From contig QIAU01000132.1 of the NCBI GenBank assembly GCA_003225055.1, positions 1 through 64,000 of the forward strand: a stretch of 64,000 nucleotides of DNA, in the 5' to 3' direction. This document shows, piece after piece, positions 9,756-19,043 of the stretch. The notes under the pieces are model-generated. The model saw nothing but the letters and a program-made list of their open reading frames with translations, did not search any database and was not told the DNA's origin. Both the position numbers and the translations under genes were made by a program. This DNA comes from Acidobacteriota bacterium. Its GTDB lineage: Bacteria > Acidobacteriota > Terriglobia > Terriglobales > Acidobacteriaceae. Position 1 is the stretch's first letter; each line of letters opens with the position of its first letter.

Positions 9756-10715
9756 ATGGACGCGGCGCTCAAAGCACAGCAGGAACTGGAAAAAGTCGAG
9801 CAGCAGATTGCCCAAATGGAATCCATCGCGGGCGCCAGTACGGATTCTCATAAGCAGCTCGAGGAACTTCGCCAGCGGGTGGAAGCTCTGCGCAAGCAGA
9901 TCTACGCCCACCTGAATGCCTGGGAAAAAACCGAGTTGGCGCGCCATCCTCAGCGCCCCAATACCCTGGAGTACATCGAGCGCGTTTTCACGGACTGGAG
10001 TGAAATCCACGGCGACCGGGGATTTTCAGACGATCCGGCGATCGTCTGCGGCATGGCCCGTTTTCACCGGCAAGAAGTGATGATCGTTGGCCACCAGAAA
10101 GCCCGCGACACCAAGCAGAAAGTCTATCGAAACTTTGGAATGCCCAATCCCGAGGGTTACCGCAAGGCGTTGCGGGCGATGAAGATCGCGGAGAAATTCG
10201 GCCGGCCGGTCTTCACTTTCGTCGACACGCCGGGAGCTTATCCCGGACTGGGAGCGGAAGAGCGCGGCCAGGCGGAAGCGATTGCGCACAACCTGCGCGA
10301 GATGGCCCGCCTACGGGTGCCGGTCATTACCACCATCACGGGAGAAGGGGGCAGCGGTGGTGCCCTGGCGATCGCTGTCGCTGACCGGGTTCTGATGATG
10401 GAGAACGCGATTTATTCCGTCATCTCTCCCGAGGGTTGCGCTTCCATCATGTGGCGCGATGCCAGCAAGAAGGAACTGGCGGCCCAGGCGCTGCGCATAA
10501 CGGCCCCTGACCTGATCCAGCTGGGCTGCGTCGACGCCACCGTACCGGAGCCGGAAGGCGGCGCCCACACTGACCAGGAAGCTGCCGCTGCGCTGCTGGA
10601 CGCCAGTCTGCAGAAACACCTGGCGGAGCTGCAACAGCTTCCCGTATCGGAATTGGTCGCATCACGATATAATAAATTCCGCAATATGGCGCAATTCTTC
10701 AGCGTAGAAAGTTAG
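9756..10715 (+). CDS. accA: Acetyl-CoA carboxylase carboxyltransferase subunit alpha
   Basis: This subunit transfers the carboxyl group from carboxybiotin to acetyl-CoA, the first committed step of fatty-acid synthesis, together with AccD (not in this window). From the ATG at 9756 the product is 319 residues, the length of E. coli AccA. An in-frame ATG at 9612 would add 48 residues with no family counterpart. The coiled N-terminus (LEKVEQQIAQMESI), RHPQRPNTLEYI, FVDTPGAYPGLGAEERGQ and the oxyanion-type loop GEGGSGGALAI are all present. The gene lies 160 bases after dnaE. Confidence 0.96.
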   Translation: MDAALKAQQELEKVEQQIAQMESIAGASTDSHKQLEELRQRVEALRKQIYAHLNAWEKTELARHPQRPNTLEYIERVFTDWSEIHGDRGFSDDPAIVCGMARFHRQEVMIVGHQKARDTKQKVYRNFGMPNPEGYRKALRAMKIAEKFGRPVFTFVDTPGAYPGLGAEERGQAEAIAHNLREMARLRVPVITTITGEGGSGGALAIAVADRVLMMENAIYSVISPEGCASIMWRDASKKELAAQALRITAPDLIQLGCVDATVPEPEGGAHTDQEAAAALLDASLQKHLAELQQLPVSELVASRYNKFRNMAQFFSVES

Positions 10716-10780
10716 TTTCTGATCAGGTACCCGGGTTGGCGATACAGGGTCCCCGCCTGTCGGCAGTTCCGCTCGTACCG

Positions 10781-10786
10781 TATAAT
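10781..10786 (+). promoter_or_regulatory. Candidate -10 box (TATAAT) of the korAB operon
   Basis: A perfect TATAAT lies 66 bases before the korA start, in the gap after accA. No convincing -35 hexamer is seen 16-18 bases upstream. The ribosome site of korA is a strong AAGGAAGGA. Confidence 0.35.
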
Positions 10787-10851
10787 AAGAAGTTAACCGC
10801 GCACCAAAGCGCGGGCTGACATTGTCCGCCTCTCCATAAGGAAGGATAGGA

Positions 10852-12693
10852 ATGGCCACCACAGATGTTGCCCTGCGTGAGGCCTCGGGCCGATCGGGGC
10901 AGAAACACGTCGTCAACGACTTGAGCATTCAGGTCGCGACGGTGAACGGTTCCGGTTCGCAAAGCTCTAATACCGTCTTGCTGCGCAGTATTTTTCAAAT
11001 GGGAATTCCGGTTTCCGGCAAGAATCTGTTCCCCTCGAACATTGCCGGGCTGCCGACCTGGTACACCATTCGCGCCAACAAAGATGGCTACATCGCCCGC
11101 AAAAAGGAGATCGATTTCCTGGTGGCGATGAATCCGGAAACGGCCCAGGAAGACGTCAAGTCGCTTGCAGCGGGCGCGGTGGTTGTTTATGACGAGCCCC
11201 TAAATCTGCGCGCTCTCCGGGATGATCTGATCTTTTATGCCGTCCCTTACGACAAGCTGGTCGCGCCCGTCTGTCCGGAGGCGAAGCTGCGCAAACTGGT
11301 CCGGAACATGATCTATGTTGGCGTAGTAGCCAAGCTGCTGGGCATCGAAATGGCTGAGGTGGAAAAGGCCATCCGCAAGCAGTTTGCCAAGAAGGTTAAG
11401 GCGGCGAACCTGAACTTGGCCGCGGTCGAGGCCGGCTTTCACCATGCAACCGCGACGCTGCCCAAGCAGGACCCCTATTTCGTCGAGCGCTCGGACCAGA
11501 CCGCCGGCAAAATCATCATCGACGGTAACTCCGCAGCTGCACTGGGTTCGATGTTTGCGGGCGTCACCGTGGTGACCTGGTATCCGATCACCCCCTCTTC
11601 CTCGCTCGTGGAAACCCTCATCGATTACATGAAGGAATACCGCATCGGGCCGGACGGCAAAGCAAGCTTCGCCATTGTGCAGGCGGAAGACGAGTTGGCG
11701 GCTATCGGGATGGTGCTGGGGGCGGGCTGGGCAGGCGCGCGCGCTATGACCGCGACTGCCGGTCCGGGAATCTCCCTGATGAGCGAGTTTGCTGGTTTGT
11801 CGTACTACGCCGAAGTTCCGGGAGTGGTGTGGGATATCCAGCGGGTCGGACCCTCTACGGGTCTGCCCACGCGTACGTCGCAGGGTGACATCCTCTCGAC
11901 GGCGTTTCTTTCTCACGGCGACACCAAGCATATTCTGCTGATTCCATCGTCGGTCGAAGAGTGTTTCACGATGGCCACTGACGCCTTCAATCTGGCAGAA
12001 CATTTCCAGACGCTCGTGTTCGTCATGTCCGATCTCGACCTGGGTATGAACAACTGGATGTCTGATCCATTCCGGTATCCCGACACTCCGATCAAGCGCG
12101 GTAAGGTCCTGAGCAAGAAAGATCTCGATCGGCTCGGCGGGTTTGCCCGCTACAAGGACGTGGATGGAGACGGTATCGGCTACCGCACCCTGCCGGGAAC
12201 GGATCATCCCGCCGCCGCTTACTTTGCCCGCGGCAGCGGCCACAACGAAAACTCGCAGTACAGCGAGCGCCCCGACGATTTCGAGCGGAATATGGAGCGC
12301 CTTAACCGCAAGTTTGAGACCGCACGCTCGTTTGTGCCCCGGCCGGAAATCATCGAGAACGGCAAGTCTAATCAGGTGGGGATCATTGCCTACGGCACAT
12401 CGCACTGGGCCATCCTCGAGGCCCGCGACCAACTGCGCAAGGAATACAACCTCGAGGCGGACTATCTCCGCTTGAAAGCATTCCCCTTTACCCGTGACGT
12501 GCACGAGTTCATCGAGCGCCATGAGCGGATCTATGTCGTGGAACAAAACCGCGACGCGCAGATGCTCAGCCTGCTCAAATTGGATGTGCGTGCCGACCTG
12601 GTCACGCGGCTGCGCAGCATCGCGCACATTCACGGGCTGCCGCTGGACGCGCGCTCGGTCACTGACGAACTCACCAGCATGGAAGGTAAATAA
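10852..12693 (+). CDS. korA: 2-oxoacid:acceptor oxidoreductase subunit alpha (fused gamma-alpha)
   Basis: This is the large subunit of a two-subunit 2-oxoacid:ferredoxin oxidoreductase (2-oxoglutarate or a related acid to acyl-CoA plus reduced ferredoxin). Residues about 20-190 form the gamma-type domain (VNGSGSQSSNTVLLRSIFQMG). From about residue 220 comes the pyrimidine-binding alpha domain, with WYPITPSSSL, QAEDELAAIGMVLGAGWAGA and TATAGPGISLMSEFAGL. The C-terminal domain (NQVGIIAYGTSHWAILEARDQ) is complete. The stop overlaps the korB start by one base, so the subunits are probably translationally coupled. 2-oxoglutarate specificity is inferred from architecture only. Confidence 0.92.
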   Translation: MATTDVALREASGRSGQKHVVNDLSIQVATVNGSGSQSSNTVLLRSIFQMGIPVSGKNLFPSNIAGLPTWYTIRANKDGYIARKKEIDFLVAMNPETAQEDVKSLAAGAVVVYDEPLNLRALRDDLIFYAVPYDKLVAPVCPEAKLRKLVRNMIYVGVVAKLLGIEMAEVEKAIRKQFAKKVKAANLNLAAVEAGFHHATATLPKQDPYFVERSDQTAGKIIIDGNSAAALGSMFAGVTVVTWYPITPSSSLVETLIDYMKEYRIGPDGKASFAIVQAEDELAAIGMVLGAGWAGARAMTATAGPGISLMSEFAGLSYYAEVPGVVWDIQRVGPSTGLPTRTSQGDILSTAFLSHGDTKHILLIPSSVEECFTMATDAFNLAEHFQTLVFVMSDLDLGMNNWMSDPFRYPDTPIKRGKVLSKKDLDRLGGFARYKDVDGDGIGYRTLPGTDHPAAAYFARGSGHNENSQYSERPDDFERNMERLNRKFETARSFVPRPEIIENGKSNQVGIIAYGTSHWAILEARDQLRKEYNLEADYLRLKAFPFTRDVHEFIERHERIYVVEQNRDAQMLSLLKLDVRADLVTRLRSIAHIHGLPLDARSVTDELTSMEGK

Positions 12694-13739
12694 TGGCGAC
12701 AACTCCCACCAGCACTCCTATGCCCAAAACCAACCGGATCGGCCTTACGGTATTGGACTATCGCGGCGGCAAGACTACGCTATGCGCCGGTTGCGGGCAT
12801 AATGCGATCTCCGAACGCATCATCGATGCGTTTTACGAAATGGGTGTGAAGCCGGAGCGCGTAATCAAGCCCAGCGGAATCGGCTGCTCGTCCAAGAGTC
12901 CTGCGTACTTCATGAGTCGCTCGCACAGCTTCAATGCCGTTCATGGACGCATGCCTTCGGTCGCCACCGGCGCAATTCTGGCGAACCACAAGCTGCTCGC
13001 GCTGGGTGTGAGCGGAGATGGCGATACCGCCTCGATCGGCATCGGTCAGTTCGTGCACCTGATGCGCCGCAATTTGCCCCTCATTTACGTCATCGAAGAT
13101 AACGGTGTGTACGGCCTCACCAAGGGGCAGTTTTCCGCCACAGCCGACCTGGGATCAAAGCTGAAGAGCGGCGTGAGCAACGATCTACCGCCCATCGACA
13201 CCTGCGCGCTGGCCATTGAGTTGGGCGCCACTTTCGTAGGGCGTTCATTTTCGGGCGATAAGAAACAATTGCTGGCAATGCTGAAGGCAGCCATTGCCCA
13301 TCGCGGCACGGTCATGCTCGACGTGGTCTCGCCTTGCGTGACATTCAACGACCACGAGGGCTCGACCAAGTCGTACAAGTACATGAAAGATCATGAAGAG
13401 CCGCTGCAGGACATCAACCTGATCCCTGCGTTTGAGGAAATTGACGTCGAGTACGATCCCGGCACGACCGTGGACGTGACCATGCATGATGGTTCGCATC
13501 TGCGCCTGCGCAAGCTTGAGGAAGACTACGATCCGACCAACAAGATCAATGCGGTCCGGCGACTTCTGGAAGCCCATGAACGCAATGAAGTGCTGACCGG
13601 GGTTTTTTACCTCAACTCGCAGGCCCCGACCTTCATCGACATGCTCAACATAACCGATGAATCCCTGGCCACGTTGCCGGACTCGGTGGTGCGTCCGGGG
13701 AGGGAAGTGCTCGACGAGGTGATGGAACAACTGCGGTGA
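12693..13739 (+). CDS. korB: 2-oxoacid:ferredoxin oxidoreductase subunit beta
   Basis: This is the thiamine-diphosphate-binding subunit, partner of the preceding alpha subunit. LCAGCGHNAISERII and KPSGIGCSSKSPAYF give the beta-subunit cysteines. GDGDTASIGIGQFVH followed by DNGVYGLTKGQ is the ThDP/Mg binding segment. Length is 348 residues. No ferredoxin-like delta subunit is encoded nearby, which is normal for the two-subunit KorAB type. Confidence 0.93.
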   Translation: MATTPTSTPMPKTNRIGLTVLDYRGGKTTLCAGCGHNAISERIIDAFYEMGVKPERVIKPSGIGCSSKSPAYFMSRSHSFNAVHGRMPSVATGAILANHKLLALGVSGDGDTASIGIGQFVHLMRRNLPLIYVIEDNGVYGLTKGQFSATADLGSKLKSGVSNDLPPIDTCALAIELGATFVGRSFSGDKKQLLAMLKAAIAHRGTVMLDVVSPCVTFNDHEGSTKSYKYMKDHEEPLQDINLIPAFEEIDVEYDPGTTVDVTMHDGSHLRLRKLEEDYDPTNKINAVRRLLEAHERNEVLTGVFYLNSQAPTFIDMLNITDESLATLPDSVVRPGREVLDEVMEQLR

Positions 13740-13785
13740 GATAGGACTTTCCGGCAACCGAAGAAAAGAGTTCCCCCCTGAGGTG

Positions 13786-13821
13786 TCATCCTGAGCGGCC
13801 TTCCGGCCGCGGAGGATCTCC
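13786..13821. repeat. REP-like intergenic palindrome
   Basis: TGTCATCCTGA is followed by the palindrome GCGGCCTTCCGGCCGC and then GGAGGATCT. Such 'TCATCCTGAG...GGATCT' units are recognisable as short dispersed palindromic repeats. Related sequence occurs elsewhere in this window (59449 and 62708). The gap 13740-13909 holds no other feature I can support. Confidence 0.5.
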
Positions 13822-13909
13822 CGACTTGCTTTAGAATCGATCGGTCCTTGGGCTTGGTTGAGCTTGGGCTTGGTGGTGGATGACCATGTCGAAAATCAAG
13901 TTTTCCTAA

Positions 13910-14119
13910 CTAAGCCACATCGCCTAAGTTACTTTCCTCCGGTTCCCCGCTGTGCTCAGGGTTCTCTCCGGGCTCCGGGAAGTCGGTATCGAATTGTTTC
14001 AGGAGTGGATCCTGATCACGGTGTCCCAACTGTCCCTGCAGACTGGTATTGCCGGGCTGTCCACGGTCGTCCTGCTCGAGCGCACCTTTCAGACGGTCCT
14101 GATCCTTGAGCTTGTCCAT
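13910..14119 (-). CDS. Small hydrophilic hypothetical protein
   Basis: The frame encodes 69 residues, almost all polar (MDKLKDQDRLKGALEQDD, then HRDQDPLLKQFDTDFPEPGE), with no membrane or signal segment. The ATG at 14119 is preceded by GGAG at suitable spacing. The composition is unlike a random reading frame, and the 'DTDFPEPGENPEH' tail recalls small acidobacterial proteins of unknown role. It may be intrinsically disordered. No function is assigned. Confidence 0.5.
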   Translation of the reverse strand: MDKLKDQDRLKGALEQDDRGQPGNTSLQGQLGHRDQDPLLKQFDTDFPEPGENPEHSGEPEESNLGDVA

Positions 14120-14256
14120 CGATGATTGCTCCGGAATTGATTAGCCGGGAGTAATCTGCACCAAGCACCCCTAGCTTCTTGAAACATTTTCCGAAGGAAG
14201 GGTTTAAAAAGGTTCAGATCGAAACTATCTGTCCCGTTTCGAGGAGGACGCTAAGA

Positions 14257-14376
14257 ATGAATTCCGGGATGTTGCCGATAATCCTACTGCTTGGCCTGAG
14301 CGCATGGACCGAGACCCCGGCTGTTGCGCCCGCGCAGCACACAAAACCGATTCGAAATGCGACAGAGTCGAGCTGA
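14257..14376 (+). CDS. Possible tiny secreted/membrane peptide (39 aa)
   Basis: An ATG at 14257 follows a strong GAGGAGG ribosome site at 7-8 bases spacing. It opens a short frame beginning MNSGMLPIILLLGLSAW, which looks like a signal or membrane helix. There is no homology I recognise. The surrounding stretch 14120-14485 holds no better gene. It could be chance or a remnant. Confidence 0.22.
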   Translation: MNSGMLPIILLLGLSAWTETPAVAPAQHTKPIRNATESS

Positions 14377-14485
14377 CCGCCGACACCAGCGCGAGCGGCG
14401 GGAACAGCGTCGCGACAAGCGGCGCCGCCAAGGCAAGCACGAACGAGGTCGCGGTCAAATACAGATCGGGAATCGGAAACTCCTG

Positions 14486-15325
14486 CTACTCTCCCCTTCG
14501 TCCCGCGCTGACGGCGACGCCCAGCTTACGCAGCTGCTCCCGTGCCTGCAGAGCCTCGTTGGTTCGGGGGTAGCGCTGGATCACGTGCCGCAGTTCGCGG
14601 ACGCCGTCGTCCTTTTGGCCCAGTTGTATGAGCGCCATCCCCTTCTTTAATTGGGCGGCGGCAGCCTTGCTGCCACTCGGGAAATTCTGCATCACCTGGT
14701 CGTAATTCTTGGCGGCTTCCTGGAAGTTGTTCTGCCGGAATTGAATTTCTGCCAGGTAGAAGAACGCATTTCCCGCCAGGTCCGTGTTGGGATAAAACTT
14801 GACGTAATCGTTGAATTCCTGAGTAGCCACGTCATTCTTGCCCGCGTTGTAATCGCGCAGTGCGTTGTTGTAGAGGACATCCGGCGGTGGCGCCTGCTGC
14901 TGCTGTGCGGCCTGTTGCTGTTGGGCGTTTAGATTCTGTTGCGCCGACTGCATGGTCTCCAATTGCTGGCTGAGCTTGTTGAGGCGGGCTTTCAGCTCGT
15001 CCATCGTGTCATTCAGCGCCTGGATCTGCCCGGACAGTTGGTCGACTTTCCCGGAGGAGTCGCCCTGTTGTTTTTGCAGGGTGGCTTCGAGCGCGGCGAC
15101 CGTATTGGCCGCCTTGTTGACCGCGTCCGTATCGGTCTCGACCAGGTTCTTCATGACCCCCATGCGCTCATCGAAGGTCTGCTGCATGCGCGACATCTGT
15201 TCCTGGAGCGCCTGAACTTGTGTCTGCAATTGGACGATCTCCTTGCTTACACCCCAGGCCGGTGTCACGCTGAAAACCAATACGGCCATTAACGCAAGCA
15301 GTGCGGAAACTCGGTTTGTGCTCAT
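14486..15325 (-). CDS. cpoB: Tol-Pal system protein CpoB/YbgF (coiled coil plus TPR)
   Basis: This periplasmic protein coordinates Tol-Pal function with peptidoglycan synthesis at division. From the ATG at 15325 (TGGAAGTG ribosome site just upstream) it has a signal peptide ending near TPAWG. A coiled coil follows (about residues 28-125, VQLQTQVQALQEQMSRM), then a Gln-rich linker (QQQQAAQQQQA), then three TPR-like repeats (DVLYNNALRDYNAGKND; GNAFFYLAEIQFRQNNFQEA; LKKGMALIQLGQKDDGV). It is the last gene of the tolQ-to-cpoB run. Confidence 0.92.
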   Translation of the reverse strand: MSTNRVSALLALMAVLVFSVTPAWGVSKEIVQLQTQVQALQEQMSRMQQTFDERMGVMKNLVETDTDAVNKAANTVAALEATLQKQQGDSSGKVDQLSGQIQALNDTMDELKARLNKLSQQLETMQSAQQNLNAQQQQAAQQQQAPPPDVLYNNALRDYNAGKNDVATQEFNDYVKFYPNTDLAGNAFFYLAEIQFRQNNFQEAAKNYDQVMQNFPSGSKAAAAQLKKGMALIQLGQKDDGVRELRHVIQRYPRTNEALQAREQLRKLGVAVSAGRRGE

Positions 15326-15547
15326 AGTCACTTCCATTGGATGCCCGATAGTTGCTGCCAGTCCAGCTAGGAACGGGCCAAGTCTCAAGAGTATCTACCT
15401 TACGAAGGATAACCCGTCCCGACGCGCCTGGGTGAGCGGCTGACCAGCCAGAAGTGCCGGCCCTTCCCCTCCCGTCCGCAGCGCTAGATCGAGGGCTCGA
15501 GATAACTCGAGGACGGCGCAGTTTCCACCGCCGTCCTCATTTGACAA

Positions 15548-16294
15548 CTATCTCTGATAGACAAAGTGCCCGCGCCGGTTCTGCTGCCAGCATGGCTCGT
15601 TGGACTCGGTGCAGAACGGTTTTTCTTTGCCGTAGCTGATGGTCCTGATGCGGCTGGCATTCACGCCGGCTTGCACCAGGGCATTCTTCACGGCATTGGC
15701 GCGGTTATCGCCCAACGCGAGGTTGTATTCGGTCGAGCCGCGCTCGTCGCAGTGTCCTTCAAGCGTGAAACTCACATTGGAATGCTGATTCAGGAACTGC
15801 GCATCGGCTTGGATCGGCCCCGACTGGTCGGCTCGAATATCGTACTTGTCATAATCGAAGTAGATGTCCTTCACGTTTCGCGCGAACAGCTCTTCTTCCG
15901 TAGCGGAGGGCTTCGGGGGTGGCGGTGGCGGCGGAGTCGTCACCGTGACGCGAGCGGTAGCTTCTTGCGTGCCCCCCGGACCCTTGGCGGTCAAATGGTA
16001 GGTGGTCGAGTCACTGGGCGTGACCTCCTCGGAGCCGCTAGGCTTGACTGCTCCAATTCCATCGATATTCACATCGCTGGCATTGGTGGTCTCCCAGGTC
16101 AACGTGGTGGCTTGCCCCTTCTGAACCGTATTGGGATTCGCGGTCAACGAAGCCGTAGGTGCTGCCGGCGGCGGTGGTGGAGGCGGCGGGGGTGGTGCCA
16201 CCTTCTTTTTGCAAGCACCAAGCGTCATGATGGCGCCCAGCGCAAATACAACCATAATCCACTTCATCCTTCCTTGCTTCACCTTGTCCTCCAT
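15548..16294 (-). CDS. pal: Peptidoglycan-associated lipoprotein with extra Ig-like domain
   Basis: This outer-membrane lipoprotein binds peptidoglycan and works with TolB. I use the ATG at 16294 (MEDKVKQGRMKW); an internal ATG at 16267 is also possible. The lipobox is LGAC, followed by a polyproline stretch. About 75 residues of Ig-like fold then appear (ASLTANPNTVQKGQATTLTW), another proline stretch, and the OmpA-like domain (DIYFDYDKYDIR, LEGHCDERGSTEYNLALGDN). The Ig-like insert is absent from E. coli Pal. It lies between tolB and cpoB. Confidence 0.93.
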   Translation of the reverse strand: MEDKVKQGRMKWIMVVFALGAIMTLGACKKKVAPPPPPPPPPPAAPTASLTANPNTVQKGQATTLTWETTNASDVNIDGIGAVKPSGSEEVTPSDSTTYHLTAKGPGGTQEATARVTVTTPPPPPPPKPSATEEELFARNVKDIYFDYDKYDIRADQSGPIQADAQFLNQHSNVSFTLEGHCDERGSTEYNLALGDNRANAVKNALVQAGVNASRIRTISYGKEKPFCTESNEPCWQQNRRGHFVYQR

Positions 16295-16332
16295 GCGGTG
16301 CTCGCCTTGTGCTCCAGGCTCGCGGTTATGAG

Positions 16333-17697
16333 TCATTTCCAGCTCCAATTGGGCTGACTATTAGTACCGGTAAAAGTAAGCTGCGTTTGCTTCGTGCCAT
16401 CGGCCAGCATGGTCCAGATCTGCAGGCTGCCGGAGCGGTTGGATTGAAAAATAACGTGCCGACCGTCCGGCGACCAGGAGGGAAAATCGTTGCGTCCGCC
16501 ATCATGCGTGAGCTGCGCCCACTGCCTGCTGGCGATATCCATGAGGTAAATGTCGCTGGCTCCGGGCTCGCCCGGACCATACTTGCGAATCCAGGCCAAT
16601 GCCAGGAACTGCCCGTTCGGCGACCATGAAGGAGAAACCGCATAGCCTTGGTCAGTCATGCGCTGGACGTTGGTGCCGTCGGCCTCCATGGTGTAAATCT
16701 GCGGCAGGCCGGTGCGTCCGCTGACCCAGGCAATCTGCGCCCCGGTTTTTTGGTTCCACACGGGCGACACGTCCGGCCCATGACTCGTTGTCAGCCGCTT
16801 CAGATCGCCGCCCGAAGCGTCAACCACATAAATCTCGGGATCCCCCGTGCGTGACGACGAGAACGCCAAATGTAGCCCATCGGGTGTCCACGCCGGAGAA
16901 AGATTCGTACCTCCGAAGTGCGGGAACGACACCATGCGATTCAAATCCAGGGAATACATCATGATGTCCCAGCCGTTCTTAGTCAGGGCGCTGAAGGCAA
17001 TGCGGGAATTGTCAGGCGAGATGCGTGGCGACAGGGCATCGGAGCCGAGATGCGTGATCTGGTGCTGGTTGGCGCCGTCATAATCCATGGACCAGATTTC
17101 TTTCTGTCCGCTGCGGGTGCTGACGTAATAAATCCTGGTTTCAGCAATGCCCTGAATTCCGCCACCCAGGCGGAAGATGATTTCGTCGGCAAACTTGTGG
17201 GCCATAACACGCACGACATCGGCCGTGGCTGTGTCTTGGTATTGCTTGCCGAGAACCTGGGGAGAACTGATGTTCTTTACGTCGTACAGCCAGCCCTGGA
17301 CAGTAACGTTATCGCCAGAAGCGCCGAGATTGCCGAATGCCAGCATAGAAGCGTTCGGGGGAGGAGCGCTCCAGGTATCGAACTTGACGTCTGCGGGCTG
17401 ACCCGGTTGCTCGAGCGGATAAAAACTCTTCGAAACCAGTTCGAAAATCCCGGCGTTGTCCAGGTCATTGGAGAGCGTGTCATTGAATGCCTTCAGGAGG
17501 TCCGGATTCTTGGCGTTGTTGGTAGAAGCCTTGAAATCGGGGACGGCTAGGCGGATTTTTTCTACAGCCAGGCCGGTCCCCGTGCGGATCCAATCCTGCT
17601 GCGCAAAACTCGGAATGGCCAGCAGCAACCAGACAAGCAGCCCTAGAAAAGGCCGCAAGTTCGACCAGGTTTGAGAGCAGCAGGGCTTGCCGGGCAT
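16333..17697 (-). CDS. tolB: Tol-Pal system beta-propeller protein TolB
   Basis: This is the periplasmic propeller that links Pal to TolA. The start is uncertain. The ATG at 17697 gives a compact signal peptide (FLGLLVWLLLAIPSFAQ). In-frame ATGs at 17742 and 17769 are alternatives, none with a clear ribosome site. The N-terminal domain (IRLAVPDFKASTNNAKN) is followed by PD40 repeats: SPRISPDNSRIAFSAL, SPAWTPDGLHLAFSSSR, SPSWSPNGQFLALAW and FPSWSPDGRHVIFQSNRSG. The order tolA-like, tolB, pal is the canonical one. Confidence 0.93.
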   Translation of the reverse strand: MPGKPCCSQTWSNLRPFLGLLVWLLLAIPSFAQQDWIRTGTGLAVEKIRLAVPDFKASTNNAKNPDLLKAFNDTLSNDLDNAGIFELVSKSFYPLEQPGQPADVKFDTWSAPPPNASMLAFGNLGASGDNVTVQGWLYDVKNISSPQVLGKQYQDTATADVVRVMAHKFADEIIFRLGGGIQGIAETRIYYVSTRSGQKEIWSMDYDGANQHQITHLGSDALSPRISPDNSRIAFSALTKNGWDIMMYSLDLNRMVSFPHFGGTNLSPAWTPDGLHLAFSSSRTGDPEIYVVDASGGDLKRLTTSHGPDVSPVWNQKTGAQIAWVSGRTGLPQIYTMEADGTNVQRMTDQGYAVSPSWSPNGQFLALAWIRKYGPGEPGASDIYLMDIASRQWAQLTHDGGRNDFPSWSPDGRHVIFQSNRSGSLQIWTMLADGTKQTQLTFTGTNSQPNWSWK

Positions 17698-17845
17698 CGG
17701 TCGGGTGGAATCGGAGTACGGTTTTATCGTATTGCGATGCATAAAGAAGTTCAAGTTAGCGATTATCATCTTGGTTGCCGAAATGGGAATTCGAGCGATT
17801 GGCAGTTCGCTCAGCAAGCATCGAGCTAAGAAGCAGCGCCCACAG

Positions 17846-18628
17846 CTATTTTTTGTAGTCAAACCAAAACTCAACCGAGACCTTACTTCCTGAATACTCC
17901 GATGGTAACGGGCCAAAAGTATCAATGCGCTGGACTGCCCGGATGGCTGAAATATCCAGTGAGGGTATACCGCTGGACTGCTCAACCCGTACATTGGTGG
18001 GCCTCCCGTCTCGCGTGATGTCGAACACGAGATAAAAGCGGTTGGCCTCCTTGATGCGCGGGTCCACTTCATAAGCCAGCCAGTTTTGCCGGACTTTCTG
18101 CTGGACTACTTGCACGTACCAACCGTAGCGCGACCCAAAATCGCCGCCCCCGCCGCTGAACCCAAATCCACCCTTGGCGCCGCCCGCTGCGAAACTGCCA
18201 TAAGGCCCGCTCACCGGGCCGCCTTCGCCAAATGAGACTAGGTTGCTTTCTTCCTCGACGATTTGAGGCTTGGCCTTGGTCGCGGTGGTGACTTTCTTAG
18301 GTTTTTTCTTGGATTCGCGCTGAGGAACGGGAATGGCTTCTTTTTCTTCTTCGACCGTCTGGGGCAAAGACTTGGTCAATCCCTTCGATTCATTGGCGAG
18401 AACATTCTGCGTTTGCGTGGAACTCGCAGGGAGAGGAACGGTAGTCACCAGGCTGACGCCGATAGCGTCGCCTCCGCCGCCGGAACCCCAACTCACGCCC
18501 GGTCCACGGTGCACCACCGCCGAGTAGAGGAGGATTGCCCCCGCCACCCCCACGTGCAGCAAGGCCGACCAGGTTAGCGGCCGCTTCCACTGCTCGTGTT
18601 CGAGAAAGATGTCAGCGCTTGCTGCCAT
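17846..18628 (-). CDS. TolA/TonB-like energy transducer
   Basis: This protein is anchored in the inner membrane by one helix (WSALLHVGVAGAILLYSAVV, about residues 20-40). A glycine-rich stretch follows, then a Lys/Glu-rich linker (RESKKKPKKVTTATKAK), then a second Gly-rich segment. The C-terminal TonB-type domain (about 165-260) contains VVQQKVRQNWLAYEVDP and FDITRDGRPTNVRVEQSSG. Its place between tolR and tolB says it acts as TolA. It overlaps the tolR end by 17 bases. Confidence 0.88.
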   Translation of the reverse strand: MAASADIFLEHEQWKRPLTWSALLHVGVAGAILLYSAVVHRGPGVSWGSGGGGDAIGVSLVTTVPLPASSTQTQNVLANESKGLTKSLPQTVEEEKEAIPVPQRESKKKPKKVTTATKAKPQIVEEESNLVSFGEGGPVSGPYGSFAAGGAKGGFGFSGGGGDFGSRYGWYVQVVQQKVRQNWLAYEVDPRIKEANRFYLVFDITRDGRPTNVRVEQSSGIPSLDISAIRAVQRIDTFGPLPSEYSGSKVSVEFWFDYKK

Positions 18629-19043
18629 GTTGATCTAGCGGCTGGGTCACAATGCTCACGTTGCCGATCCCCGACTGCTTCACCGAATCCATCACCGTGG
18701 CAAACGCGCCAAAAGGAACATTTTCGTCAGCGCGCACGAAGATGGACTGGTGTTGCGGATCGCGAATCTTCTGCCGCAGCTTGGCCGCAATTTCGTTGAT
18801 GTTGACAGGATCATTGCCCAGGAAGACGCGCTGCGACTTATCAATCGTAATCACCATCCGCTCTTCGGTGATCTCCTTGACCGTGCGCGTCTTGGGCACC
18901 GCAACTTCAATGCCAGATTGCAGCACCGGCGCCGTCACCATGAAAATAATCAAAAGCACCAGCACCACGTCCACCAGGGGAGTGATGTTGATGTCGGAAA
19001 GCGAGGTTTGAGTACGCCCGTTCGAAGTCGTGAAGGCCATCAC
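18612..19043 (-). CDS. tolR: TolR/ExbD family proton-channel subunit
   Basis: This is a biopolymer transport protein of 143 residues. The single transmembrane helix carries the essential aspartate (Asp25) in SDINITPLVDVVLVLLIIFM. The periplasmic domain follows, with IDKSQRVFLGNDPVNINEIA. The start overlaps the tolQ stop by four bases (ATGA), so translation is coupled. With TolQ it forms the proton-driven motor energising the TolA-like protein. Confidence 0.95.
   Translation of the reverse strand: MMAFTTSNGRTQTSLSDINITPLVDVVLVLLIIFMVTAPVLQSGIEVAVPKTRTVKEITEERMVITIDKSQRVFLGNDPVNINEIAAKLRQKIRDPQHQSIFVRADENVPFGAFATVMDSVKQSGIGNVSIVTQPLDQHGSKR

Noticed and set aside
11200-12702. 500-codon minus-strand frame opposite korA
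   Set aside because: It is the antisense shadow of korA, whose motifs and coupling to korB are unambiguous.
14225-14458. 77-codon minus-strand frame just after cpoB with a hydrophobic start
   Set aside because: Ser/Arg-rich remainder, no ribosome site, and overlap with other weak frames; not supported as a Tol operon gene.
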